In this document: one piece after another, positions 28,590-38,827 of the stretch
Layout: every line of letters starts with the position of its first letter
Numbering within the stretch: the first letter of the stretch is position 1
Source: Adiantum capillus-veneris
Taxonomy: Eukaryota; Streptophyta; Polypodiopsida; Polypodiales; Pteridaceae
Length of the DNA stretch: 64,000 bases
Direction of reading: 5' to 3'
NCBI GenBank assembly: GCA_014529385.2
Contig: CM043967.1
Location: forward strand, 80,490,278-80,554,277
Notes under the pieces: generated by a model
Database searches by the model: none
Told to the model about the DNA's origin: nothing
What the model saw: only the letters and a program-made list of their open reading frames with translations
Position numbers and translations under genes: made by a program

Positions 28590-29403
28590 TGTTAGAAAAT
28601 AAGACGTAGCTAAATAGATTTTTGAGTAGATTACTTAATGGAGAGAGATAGATTTCACACACAAGAGATTATAGAGTAGAGAGAGAGAGAGAGAGAGAGT
28701 ACACACAATATACGTGGTTCACCCAATGTGGGCTACGTCCACGGGAAAGCATCCACTCAATGGCTTTAGCACTTCAAAAGAAGAAGTAGTTTACAAAGGG
28801 ATTAAACCCTTGATAGAGCTCCCGCCTTGCTTCACTCTCACCACCTCACACTCACCTTGTTGCATCAACTTCACACTATGAAATGTGTGTAGAAATGGCC
28901 TCCTTTTATAGGCCAAAAGGGTTGCCCTCTCTTATGAGAGACAGCCATGTGTAGCCGCCCTTGTGCGCATAAGTCCAAATTGGACCCTCCAATCCGCCCA
29001 TGTGTGGCCGCCCTTGAGAAGACAAGTCCGCTTTTGAATTCGGCCACCGGCCACCGGCCATTGACTTTCGACCACCGTCCACCGGCCATTGACTTCCGAC
29101 CATCGGCCATCGGCCATTGACTACCGGCCACCAGCCAACCGACCGGTTGTTTTCCGACCACTTTTCGGCCGCCGTCCGGCCATAATATTCCGGCGAAAAG
29201 GAATATTCTGGCGGAAAAAAAAGTCTCGGGGGCCTCCGCCCCGAGGCCTCTAAAGTTGCCCCTGATTCTTGTCCGTGAAAATTTTGGTTTCCGGTGAGTG
29301 ATTTTCCTTCACGCACGATGGCTTCTCCTCATAATGGGGGCCTTACAAATGTGCGCTTTTACCACAGAAAATTACAAGGGTAAATCAGGCTCCATACTTA
29401 ACA
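28590..29403 (-). repeat. Copia-1 3' LTR (814 bp)
   Basis: TGTTAGAAAATAAGACG to CATACTTAACA. It has an AG microsatellite near 28678-28699 and short tandem repeats of a GGCCATTGACTTCCGACCACC-type unit at about 29035-29150. It keeps about 55 bp, with a 7-bp-stem inverted repeat at 29225-29245 (CTCGGGG...CCCCGAG), that is absent from the 5' LTR. Confidence 0.95.
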
Positions 29404-29412
29404 ATCTCCCAC
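29404..29412 (-). other. Copia-1 polypurine tract
   Basis: GTGGGAGAT on the minus strand, directly against the 3' LTR; this is a common form in Ty1/copia elements. Confidence 0.85.
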
Positions 29413-29463
29413 TTGGAGACTGATCTCAAAACCAAACCTGTGACTGCTTTCCATTCTAGCTTC

Positions 29464-32400
29464 TTATCCTTGAATGCCGATTGAAGATGAGCAAAAGCTC
29501 AACTTCTCCTTGTTGACCACCTTTGTAAACATGTCTGCAGGATTTTCACTTGTATGCACCTTTCCTAGCTTTAGTTGTCCCTCTTCCAAAAGAGTGCGTA
29601 TGAAGTGATATCTCACCTCAATGTGCTTTGTCCTTGAATGAAAGGCTGAGTTCTTCGCAAGATGGATAGCGCTTTGGCTATCACTGTACAAGACACAATT
29701 GTCTTGTTTGAATCCAAGCTCTTCTAAGAATCTGTGAAGCCACAGAATTTCTTTGTTTGCCTCCGTCATTGCTACATACTCTACTTCCGTGGTAGAAAGT
29801 GAAACCACTTTCTACAGCTTTGAAGCCCAGCTTACTGCCGTGCCTCCAACTGTGAACACGTAGCCAGTAGTGCTCCTTCGAGTATCTTTGTCACCTGCTA
29901 TATCTGCATCAGCATACCCTTCTAGAAAAATATCAGTTCCTCCAAAATGCAAAGCATTTGTTGTTGTCCCTTTTAGATACCTAAGTATCCACTTCACAGC
30001 TTGCCAATGCTCTTTACCTGGGTTGTCCATGAACCTACTCACAACTCCCACTGCATGTGCAATGTCTGGCCTTGTCCAGACCATAGCATACATTAGAGAA
30101 CCTACCGCTGCAGCATATGGAACTTTAGACATATAGGCTATCTCCTCTTGTGTTTTTGGACACATATCCTTCATTAGTTTAAAATGACTAGCCAAAGGTC
30201 TAGAAACTGGTTTTGCATTTTGCATTGCAAACCTTTCTAGTACCTTCTTGATGTAATCTTCTTGAGATAGATTTATTGTCTTCTTCGTCCTGTCCCTTGA
30301 TATTTTCATACCAAGTATCCTCTTTGCAGCACCTAAATCTTTCATTGAAAAAGATTTGGACAGCTCCTCTTTTAGGTCTTTGATGTCCTGCATGTTAGCA
30401 CTTGCAATCAACATGTCATCAACATACAACATTAGGATGATGAATTTCCCATCTCCCAAATTCTTCGTGTAGACGCAGTGATCCGAGTTGCATCTTGTGA
30501 ATCCATGATCCAACATCCATCGATCAAACTTCAAGTACCATTGTCTTGATGCTTGCTTTAAACCATACAAGCTCTTCTTTAATCTGCAAACCATTTTCTC
30601 CTTACCTTTTACTTCATACCCCTTTGGTTGAAGCATGTAGATTTCCTCCTCTAAGTCACCGTGAGGGAATGCCGTATTTACATCCATTTGCTCGAGATTT
30701 AGATCATGAGCAGCCACAAGGCTTAAGACAAGCCTAATTGAGTTCATTTTTACAACAGGAGAAAATATTTCATTGAAGTCAATACCTTTCTTTTGAGAAA
30801 AACCTTTTACCACAAGCCTAGACTTGTACCTTTTCTTCCCACCTTCTTCTTCCTTCAGCTTGTACACCCATTTGTTTTGAAGTGCCCGCTTACCTTTAGG
30901 CAACTCAACCAACTCCCATGTTTGGTTGCGATGTAGTGAGTCCATCTCCACTTGCATGCTCTTCGTCCATTGTTCTTTGGATTCATGTTGCATAGCTTCT
31001 TCGTATGATTCCGGCTCTCCAGAATCTGAGATCAAGAGATGGTTGAAGGAAGGAACAAACCTTTCTGGAGGTCTACTTGCTCTTGTAGATCTTCGGGGAA
31101 TAGGTTGAGGCTCCTCATTTGGTTGACGTTTTTGTACATTGTCACCGTTTGCAGTCCTTGAGTCTTCACCGTCCACAAGCTCCATGTACTCATCACCTGT
31201 TTCTTTTGTTTGTTTTCTTTCCAAGTAATCTTTGTACATATTTTGTTCGTTAAAAATTACATCCCTACTCCTTAAGATTTTACCATCTTCAGGATTCCAT
31301 AGGCGATACCCAAAGTCTCCTTCTCCATAGCAAATGAAGAAACACTTTTTGGACTTTGCATCTAGCTTTGATCTTAGGCTTCTATCTATGTGCATGAAAG
31401 CCTCACACCCAAACACTTTGAGAAATGCATAATTCATCGGTTTACCTGTCCATGCCTCTTCTGGAACTCCCCCATCCAATGCCGTTGAGGGTGACCGATT
31501 GATTAAGTACACAAACGTACTTACAGCCTCCGCCCAAAGCTCAAGCGGTAGGCCTGCATGTAGCTGCATGCTTCGTGCTCGTTCCATGATTGTCCTGTTC
31601 ATCCTTTCCGAAATCCCATTTTGTTGAGGTGTCCTTGGGGTTGTCCTTTGCCTCCGAATGCCATTGCTAGCACAAAATCTTTCAAAAGCTTGGCTGCAAT
31701 ATTCGCCTCCATTGTCAGATCTGAGGCATTTAACCTTGGTACCTGTTTCATTCTCCACAAAGGCTTTCCACCTTTGAAATATGGAAAATACATCGGATTT
31801 ATTCTTCATGACATAAACCCATGTTTTTCTAGTCGCATCGTCTATGAATGTTACATAGTACAATGAGCCACCAAGTGATGGTGTACTTGCAGGACCCCAA
31901 ACATCAGAATGAACCAACTCATGTTTTTTATTTTTTCTTTCATTTCCTGATTTTTGAAATTTTACCCTCTTTTGTTTACCATAAACACAATCTTCACAGA
32001 ACTCTAAGTCCACTTCTTTCAAACCTGGTAGAAGCTTCTTTGTTTGAAGGATTTTCATTCCTTTGGCACTCATATGCCCAAGTCGGTAGTGCCACACCGC
32101 ACTGTCAACTTCTGTAGTTGCTGCACAAGTTGAAGGTTGCGTGCTAACAGTACACAAGTAAAGTGTACCGACTTTTTCTCCCTTGGAAACCACCAAAGAT
32201 CCCTTTGAGATCTTCCACCGTTTGTTTCCGAATGCAATGTTGTGACCTTCATCGTCCAATTGTCCTGTAGAGATCAAATTTTTGCGAAGAGAAGGAACAT
32301 GCCTAACATCTTTAAGCTTCCATTCATTTCCGTTAGCAGTTTTGACAGAAAATGTACCTTTGCCGACAATCTCACAAGCTTCATCATCTCCCAAGTATAC

Positions 32401-32601
32401 ATACCCAAAATTACCTTTGGTGTAGTCTTGGAAATGTTGCTTGTGTGGTGTCGCATGGAATGAAGCCCCGGAATCTACTATCCAGAAATTAGACACATTG
32501 TCTAATGAGAGAATTAGAGCATCTTGCTCTACTTTACCTGCCACATTGGCCTCCGATGTTGGCTTGTTGTCTTGAGACTCTGTCTCCTTCTTCTTCTTGG
32601 A
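29464..32601 (-). pseudogene. Copia-1 pol: protease, integrase, reverse transcriptase, RNase H
   Basis: One frame of about 1,045 codons with a single internal stop (TAG at 29812, in place of Gln). Protease WIVDSGASFHATP; integrase zinc part HYRLGHMSAKG...CEDCVYGK; core FIDDATRKTWVY, RSDNGGEYCSQAF and PQQNGISERMNRT (D-D-E); RT KARLVVKGF-like KSRLVVKGFSQKKG, NTAFPHGDLEEEIYM and catalytic LYVDDMLIAS; RNase H YADADIAGD, STTEVEYVA and SDSQSAIHLAKN; ends MFTKVVNKEKL. The open frame 29812-32544 covers protease to RNase H; the last 114 codons follow the TAG. Enzymatic residues are intact, so this is the best preserved pol in the window. Confidence 0.95.
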
Positions 32602-33345
32602 CTAGCAATCCTTCTTGAGGTGGCCCTTCTTGCCGTAGTTCCAACATTCAAGAACTGACTTTGTGCGTGACTTGCTCCGCCTTGAGCGATCACGACCCTT
32701 TTGGTTTTTGAACCTCTCCTTAGGCCTTCCTCTTGTTTCCGCTGATAGTGCAGCACTTGATGATTCTCCTGTGCTTCTCCTTCGCATTTCCTCGCTTAGG
32801 AGAATACCCACAACATCATCAAACTTAAGAGTATTTGTGCCAGAGATAGAATTACTTACAGCCATCACAAGGCTGTCCCAACTATCCGGTAGAGATGATA
32901 GTATAAGGAGAGCTCGCACTTCATCATCGAAATTAATTTTCACTGATCGAAGTTGACTTATGTTTGTGTTAAAGTCATTTAGGTGTTCTGCAACTGAACC
33001 ATTCTCTGTCATCTTTAGATTGAACAAGCGCTTCATAAGAAATACCTTATTGGATGCCGATGGTTTCTCATAGAAGTCGTCAAGTGACTTCATTAATTCC
33101 TCCGTGGTCTGCATCTCTGAAACATTGAAGGCCACCGTTGACGCCAAGCTTAACCGGATTGTTCCCAGTGCCTTTCGATCAAGGACAATCCATGCTTCAT
33201 CTGCCATTGTTGCGGGCTTCTTCGCAAGACCGCCTAGTGGCAAATAGAGGTCCTTCTAGTAGAGATAGTCTTCAATCTGCATCTTCCAATGTTGGTAGTT
33301 TTTGCCGTTGAACTTCTCAATCTTGAGCTTCCCTTCCTCCGCCAT
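32602..33345 (-). pseudogene. Copia-1 gag
   Basis: Starts at ATG 33345 (MAEEGKLKIEKFNGKN), about 60 bases after the primer site. A TAG at 33256-33258 (codon 30, after EDYLY) interrupts it; relatives have Gln there. The gag core follows: WIVLDRKALGTIRLSL, FYEKPSASNKVFLMKRLF, SVAEHLNDFNTNISQL and LLILSSLPDSWDSL. The zinc knuckle is CWNYGKKGHLKKDC, with Tyr instead of the second Cys (a G-to-A change). A TAG right after the knuckle separates gag from pol in the same frame. The open part is 32602-33243. Confidence 0.92.
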
Positions 33346-33404
33346 AACTCCCACTCAATTCAAGGAATCCTTTCCTTGAGATAATTTAGCTACGAGAAAA
33401 CCTT

Positions 33405-33416
33405 GCTCTGATACTA
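33405..33416 (-). other. Copia-1 primer binding site (initiator tRNA-Met)
   Basis: TAGTATCAGAGC on the minus strand, two bases inside the 5' LTR; one change from TGGTATCAGAGC. Confidence 0.88.
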
Positions 33417-33418
33417 GT

Positions 33419-34182
33419 TGTTAGAAAATAAGACGTAGATAAATAGATTTTTGAGTAGATAACTTAATGGAGAGAGATAGATTTCACACACAAGAGATTA
33501 TAGAGTAGAGAGAGAGAGAGAGAGAGTACACACAATATACGTGGTTCACCCAATGTGGGCTACGTCCATGGGAAAGCAGCCATTCAATGGCTTTAGCACT
33601 TCAAAAGAAGAAGTAGTTTACAAAGGGATTAAACCCTTGATACAGCTCCCGCCTTGCTTCACTCTCACCACCTCACACTCACCTTGTTGCATCAACTTCA
33701 CACTATGAAATGTGTGTAGAAATGGCCTCCTTTTATAGGCCAAAAGGGCTGCCCTCTCTTATGAGAGACAGCCATGTGTAGCCGCCCTTGTGCGAATAAG
33801 TCCAAATCGTACCCTCCAATCCGCCCATGTGTGGCCGCCCTTGAGAAGACAAGTCCGCTTTTGAATTCGGCCACCGGCCACCGGCCACCGGCCATTGACT
33901 TTCGACCACCGGCCACCGGCCATTGACTTCCGACCACCGGCCATCAGCCATTGACTACCGGCCACCAGCCAACCGACCGGTTGTTTTCCGACCACTTTCC
34001 CGCCGCCGTCCGGCCATAATATTCCGACGAAAAGTTGCCCTTGATTCTTGTCCGTGAAAATTTTGGTTTCCGGTGAGTGATTTTCCTTCACGCACGATGG
34101 CTTCTCCTCATAATGGGGGCCTTACAAATGTGCACTTTTACCACAGAAAATTACAAGGGTAAATCAGGCTCCATACTTAACA
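33419..34182 (-). repeat. Copia-1 5' LTR (764 bp)
   Basis: TGTTAGAAAATAAGACG to CATACTTAACA, highly similar to 28590-29403 apart from the 55-bp deletion and a small change in the number of CCACCGG repeats (about 33873-33980). The repeats lie 135-240 bases upstream of the TATA box, that is, in U3. Confidence 0.95.
33729..33739 (-). promoter_or_regulatory. Copia-1 TATA box
   Basis: CCTATAAAAGG on the minus strand in the 5' LTR, flanked by GGCC on both sides. It is conserved in the other LTR (about 28911). It would start transcription towards gag. Confidence 0.65.
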
Positions 34183-34187
34183 TGGTT
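34183..34187. repeat. Target site duplication TGGTT (copia-1), right copy
   Basis: Same five bases as 28585-28589, followed by AAGCATAGGGAGAG, which continues the B(-) LTR. Confidence 0.95.
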
Positions 34188-34977
34188 AAGCATAGGGAGA
34201 GTCTAACATGTGGCCCATGTGCCCTTTGAGAAAAGGGGTGCCCTTTGGGTGAGTGGAAGGTTAAGTCAAAGATTCCCCTAACTTTGGGACATTCATGCAT
34301 AGGAAGCTTCTCAAGCACCTTACTCATTAAGTTTGTAGGGTCTCTTTTTGACTCAAGCACCTTACCCCCCTATGCATGGGAAGCTTCTCAAGCACCTTCC
34401 TCATTAAGTTTGTAGGGTCTCTTTTTTACTCAAGCACCTTACCCCCCATGCATGGGAAGCTTCTCAAGCACCTTCCTCATTAAGTGTGACAAGCACCTCA
34501 AGTACCTTAGTCATCAAGCATGACAAGCACCTCAAGCACCTTAGTCATCAAGCATGACAAGCACCTCAAGCACCTTAGTCATCAAGCACCTAAGTCATAA
34601 AGCACGACAAGCACCTCAAGCACGTTAGTCATCAAGTACGCACCTTAGTCATCAAGCACGACAAACACCTCAAGCTTAGGTCGGGTTCCCACCTCAAGCT
34701 CAGCCCTAGCTTGCCTAAGGTCAAAGTAATTTTAACACTAACCATTGGAGGTATTTAATGAAGCTAACCCTAAGGTGTTTTAAGCTCCATTAGTTAACCT
34801 TGCTCTATTAGTTGATAGACCATCTCTCATTTGGACCCCCTTACCATTGGCCCCATGTTGAGATAGATCCGTAAGCACATGTATTCTAACCCTTGTTCTC
34901 GTTTATTATCCCATATTAAATGATCAGTGTAATATGAGAAAATCATTTCAGTTGGTTAGATATTAGATTTAATGACA
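34188..34977 (-). repeat. B(-) 3' LTR, second part
   Basis: Continues the LTR from 28589 and ends at ATGACA, next to the polypurine tract. It contains the tandem-repeat block at 34290-34690. It matches 41394-42159 of the 5' LTR. Confidence 0.9.
34290..34690. repeat. Minisatellite in B LTR (about 75-bp units, then 34-bp units)
   Basis: Two or three units of about 75 bp built around ATGCATGGGAAGCTTCTCAA and GTTTGTAGGGTCTC are followed by several 34-bp units of the form CACCTTAGTCATCAAGCATG plus ACAAGCACCTCAAG. The short word CTCAAGCACC recurs in both unit types. There are no unique spacers, so this is not a CRISPR array. A related block is at 41500-41880. Confidence 0.85.
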
Positions 34978-34991
34978 TTACCTCTCTCTTG
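34978..34991 (-). other. B(-) polypurine tract
   Basis: CAAGAGAGAGGTAA on the minus strand against the LTR start TGTCATTAAATC. The B(+) counterpart CAAGGGAGAGGTAA is at 43262-43275. The 350 bases between it and the chromodomain ORF hold no supported gene. Confidence 0.85.
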
Positions 34992-35343
34992 AAATCATAG
35001 TCGCCCTCGACTATGAGGTAAAAGAGAGAAAGCCATAGTCATTAGTCAAGTTGTCTTAGCGGGTAGAGGATCCCTATGACATCATTCCAAGATGGATGAC
35101 TAATATATTTGGTGCTTGGGAGACATAGCTGTCGCAAGCATGTCTACTCTTTAGTTTATTTCATCCTCCCAAGTAGAGTGACAAATTCTACATGGTATTT
35201 GAGAGACGTCATCATCACAAGCATGACTCTTAGTATGCATACTATTTAAATTTGTGCACAATAAAGAGAGAATTAGTCATATAAGACAAAAACATTGATC
35301 ATTTAAAAGAAACATGTACATTTGCTTACTCTTATGTAGCATT

Positions 35344-36051
35344 CTAAGCATTGACAAGGTTCATACTATCCTTAAGTTGGATTCCTTGCATCCATCTAGC
35401 ATCTTCAAAAGGATAATGTTTGAACTTAATAGGATACCATCCAATAATCTTACCATGCCGTAGTACCTTATCTTCATGCCAAAGGATAGCGTCGGATTGT
35501 AGTACCTCATCTTGGTCTTTGATTTTGGGAGGGTCTTCAATAATTGGTTCATTTGGAGGCTCGCCTTTGTAGGGCTTGAGTAGGCTCACATGAAAAGCAT
35601 TGTGTATGAGCCAATGGTTAGGCAACTTGAGTTGATAAGCCACCTCATTGATTGGCTTCAAAATTTAAAAAGGACCATAGTATCTTTTTGCAAGTTTAGC
35701 ATAATACTTTTGATGGCCCTTAGGATTTTTGCCGGTCGTTTGCCTCAATCGAACCTTAGGAAACATAAGTAAGGCCCAGTCATTTTCTTTGAACGTTAAG
35801 GCCTGCTGTGCTTGTTAGCAGCAACTTTTTGCCTTAGTTGGGAGATGGATATAGCCTCTTTAATCTTTTGAAAAGATGCTTGAAGGTCACGGCTATACAC
35901 ATCGGCAGCAAGGGACTTTTAGGTCCTCCCTCTATGATTTCAAAAGATGCTTTTCCCGTAGAAGTATGGATAGTATTATTATACGCATACTCTACAAGAG
36001 GTAAGTTCTTTTTCCATTGTGAGCATTGATCTACTTCTATAATGTAAGTCT
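35344..36051 (-). pseudogene. B(-) integrase C-terminus with chromodomain
   Basis: Open part 35344-35661: INEVAYQLKLPNHWLIHNAF and HVSLLKPYKGEPP (integrase GPY/F-type module), then ILWHEDKVLRHGKIIGWYPIKF and YPFEDARWM, a chromodomain-like ending. Such domains bind chromatin marks and direct insertion. The upstream stretch to 36051 carries the rest of the integrase tail with several frame breaks. The matching B(+) region is 42447-42917. Confidence 0.85.
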
Positions 36052-36872
36052 TTAGTAGGTCAAGAATCGTAAATTGGCTATCTCACTTTGGCCATCCGTT
36101 TGTGGATGATAGACCGAAGAGAAATTCAATCTTGTACCTAGAATTTTGAAGAGACCTTTCCAAAAATTACTTGTCATTCTAGGATCTCTATTTGACACGA
36201 TGGATGTTGGAAATCCATGGTGTTTGAAAACCTGGGATATGAAGAGAGTTGCCATTTGGTGTGCTTTAACAATCTACTTGACAGGGATAAAGTGTGCTGC
36301 TTGCTAAACCTGTCGACTATTGTCCATATTCCCATATTCCCATGGATAGACTTGGGTAATCCAAAGATAAAATCCATGGATATACTCTCCCATGGTGAAT
36401 TAGGAATTGGCAATGGCTGGAGTAATTCAGGTTGCTTCCCTCTATCATACTTGGTCTTTTGGCATACCACACATTTTGAAACATACTCTTGTATGTCCAC
36501 TTTCATGGTAGGCCAATAAAAGTACATCTCTACTCCTTGAAGAGTAGGTTGAATGCCTCTATGCCCCACATATGGAGGAGCATGGGATTCATACATGATT
36601 GTCTCATGAAGGGACTGGGTAACACATAGCCTATTGCCATGCAGAAGATAACTATCCTGCAAGGTGAATGGTTCCTCTTTCTTCCCCAAAGCAAGGGCTG
36701 ACATTATGTCTTTAAAGTCAGGGTCAGTAGCATACTCATCTGTCATAGAAGATAGATCATTGTGAGTTGCTATTGACACATCATTAACTTTTGATCGTTG
36801 TGAAAGTGCATCAGCCACTTGATTGTGTTGTGAGCAATGTGGAAATGAAATTGCAAAAGAAAATTTACCCAC
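36052..36872 (-). pseudogene. B(-) RNase H end, H2C2 zinc module and integrase core
   Basis: QHNQVADALSQR closes RNase H. The zinc module shows ESHAPPYVGHRG and CVVCQKTKYD. The core begins WESISMDFIFGLPKS and IWTIVDRFSKQ (first Asp), with a frameshift near 36230, then SNRDPRMTSNF (second Asp) and YHPQTDGQSEIANL (Glu). Two frames, 36174-36872 and 36052-36255, overlap. Confidence 0.88.
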
Positions 36873-37209
36873 CTCATTTGTTTGTCGGTAAGCTTTGTTT
36901 GTGTCATGAAGTACTTGAGACTTTGATTGTCTCTTCGTAAAATGAATGGAGTCTCAATAATAGTGCTTCCATGTGTCTAGGGGATGTAGAACAGCTAACA
37001 CCTCTTTCTCATAAATGCCTAAGACCCGTTCATCCGTGTTGAGCCTTCGGCTCTCATATGCTATGGAATGCCCTCCTTGAAGCAAGACTGATCCAAGGCA
37101 ATCACCACAAGCATCACATTGGACCTCAAATGGCTTTGAGAGACCTAGAAGCATAAGGAATGATTGGGAGGTAAGATTTTCTTTGAGCTTGTCAAAAGCA
37201 CTCTGCTCC
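36873..37209 (-). pseudogene. B(-) RNase H
   Basis: Open part 36954-37154: PFEVQCDACGDCLGSVLLQ (catalytic Asp), SRRLNTDERVLGIYEKEVLAV (Glu). A TAA after WKHYY (36954) stops the frame; the strand then continues with a broken C-terminal half. Confidence 0.82.
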
Positions 37210-38098
37210 TTAGCAGTCCAGCTTAAAGTTTTTCTTTGTTAAGTCATGTAATGGTCTTGCTATTTGAGAGAATTTTGCTATGAAGCGTCTGTAGTATGCA
37301 CAAATACTAATAAATCTTCTTAGCTCATGTAGATTCCTTGGATTAGGCCATGCTTTTATCACCTCCAACTTTGATGGATCCATACGGATACCATATCGAG
37401 AGATAATATGACCTAAGTATTGAATCTCTTGAAGGAAAATTTCGTTTTTCTTTTGATTGAGAAAAGGCTTATTCTCCCTTAATGCTTGAAAAATCACTTG
37501 GAGCTGTTGCTTGTGTTCCTCCAAGGAATTTGGAGTAGATGATGATATCATCAAAGAACACTCCAGTGAATTTGTGGTAGGGTCTAAAAATTTTCTCCAT
37601 TAATCGATCGAATGTAGCTGGTGCATTAGTCAAGCCAAAAGGCATGACTAGATATTCATAAAGGCCAAACGTTGTACAAAACGCGGTCTTTAGGATATCT
37701 TCATTCACTATCCTTATTTGATGGTAGCCACTTTTAAGGTCAATCCTACTGAAGTAGGTAAAGCCTTGTAGCTTATCAAATAGATCTTCTACCTGACGTA
37801 CTGAAAATCTATTTTTGATAGTGATATAGTTTAGTGCACGATAGTCCACACACATGCGGTATGTACCATCTTTCTTTTGCACTAAAAGGACTAGAGAACA
37901 AAAGGGAGAGGAGTTAGGCCTCACCATCCCTTTGTCTACCAATTCTTGTACTTGCCTCATGATCTCCTCTTGTTGAGCTTGTGAAACTTGATAAGGAGGT
38001 TTGTTAGGCTGTGAGCTTCCTGATAGGAGCTCAATTCGATGGTGATCATCCCCTCGTTTTGGAGGTAAGTCCATAGGGATACCATCTTTCTTTTGCAC
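37210..38098 (-). pseudogene. B(-) reverse transcriptase
   Basis: Frame 37469-38098 holds KPPYQVSQAQQEEIMRQVQEL, SLVLLVQKKDGTYR, CVDYRALNYITIKN, YFSRIDLKSGYHQIRI, VMPFGLTNAPATFDR and the catalytic FFDDIIIYS. Frame 37210-37554 continues HLQVIFQ-type sequence, ILQEIQYLGHIIS and RRFISICAYYRRFIAKF. One frameshift joins them near 37520. Catalytic residues are intact. The N-terminal fingers are duplicated in tandem (37865-38295). Confidence 0.92.
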
Positions 38099-38295
38099 TA
38101 AAAGGACTGGAGAACAAAGGGAGAGGAGCTAGGCCTCACCATCCCTTTGTCTACCAATTCTTGTACTTGCCTCATGATCTCCTCTTGTTGAGCTAGTGAA
38201 ACTTGATAAGGAGGTTTGTTAGGCGGTGAGCTTCCTGATAGGAGCTCAATTTGATCATCGTCATCCCCTCGTTTTGGAGGTAAGTCCATAGGGAT
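37865..38295 (-). repeat. 216-bp tandem duplication inside B(-) reverse transcriptase
   Basis: Unit 1 is 37865-38080 and unit 2 is 38081-38295. Both begin ACCATCTTTCTTTTGCACTA on the plus strand and end GGTAAGTCCATAGGGAT. Unit 2 is one base shorter (AAAGGG against AAAAGGG) and there are a few substitutions. At protein level the block from DIPMDLPPKRGDD to SSPF and VQKKDG is repeated. 216 is a multiple of three, so the duplication was in frame before the one-base loss. Confidence 0.93.
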
Positions 38296-38827
38296 ATCAT
38301 CGACGAACACATCTTGGAATCCTTTTAGAAAGTTAGACAACTCTAACTCTTCTTGATTCCTACCATTCACCTTTGATGAAACATTAGGGCCTTTTAGGGA
38401 CTGTTTGACAAAAATCATGTGCGCAGAAACTGAGCTCTTCGTTGATTTATCAAGAGCAAGAGGATTTACAAGTGGTATAGTACGACCAGACTCATTAGCA
38501 TCTATGTACATATTCTTTCCCCTGTAGGTGAAGTAGATTCTTCTTTCAGGGAACTTCATGTTGGTAGCCATGCGGTTGAACCATGGTACGCATCCTCATG
38601 TTGGAGAGGAGAGATAAAGAAGTCTTCTTTGTCCACATAGATTTGGACATGAAGCCTCAACTTCCCAATCAAGGGAGTAACGGAGGCTTGCTGTCCCTTG
38701 AAAGCAGCATCGGAAGTTACATCATCTACCATCTCAAAAGTTTGAATGCCCAACTTGGTGGCCAACTCCATTGATATGAAGTTGTGAGTAGAACCAGGGT
38801 CAAACAAGATGACGGCATCATGCTCCC
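38296..38827 (-). pseudogene. B(-) protease and protease-RT linker
   Basis: Frame 38556-38807 begins FDPGSTHNFISMELATKLG (retropepsin motif as D-P-G-S-T) and continues through RLHVQIYVDKEDFFISPL. Frame 38098-38571 gives the rest, RRIYFTYRGKNMYIDANE, and the linker to reverse transcriptase (NFLKGFQDVFVDDIP). The two overlap by a few bases and are out of frame. Confidence 0.85.

Larger units (their letters stand above)
28590..34182 (-). mobile_element. Copia-1: Tork/Tnt1-like Ty1/copia retrotransposon
   Basis: Complete 5.6-kb minus-strand element: LTRs 28590-29403 and 33419-34182, Met primer site, gag and a nearly intact pol in the copia order (protease, integrase, RT, RNase H), polypurine tract, and a perfect TGGTT target duplication. 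Gag and pol are one frame in principle, now cut by only a few nonsense codons. The gag resembles that of Tnt1-type elements. Confidence 0.96.

Noticed and set aside
28871-29316. Minus-strand ORFs rich in Gly, Arg and Trp (MAGGRW-type repeats)
   Set aside because: They are translations of GGCC-rich tandem repeats in the copia-1 LTR and occur again at 33698-34091.
34290-34690. CRISPR-like array
   Set aside because: Repeats are contiguous without unique spacers, in two unit sizes, inside a plant LTR.
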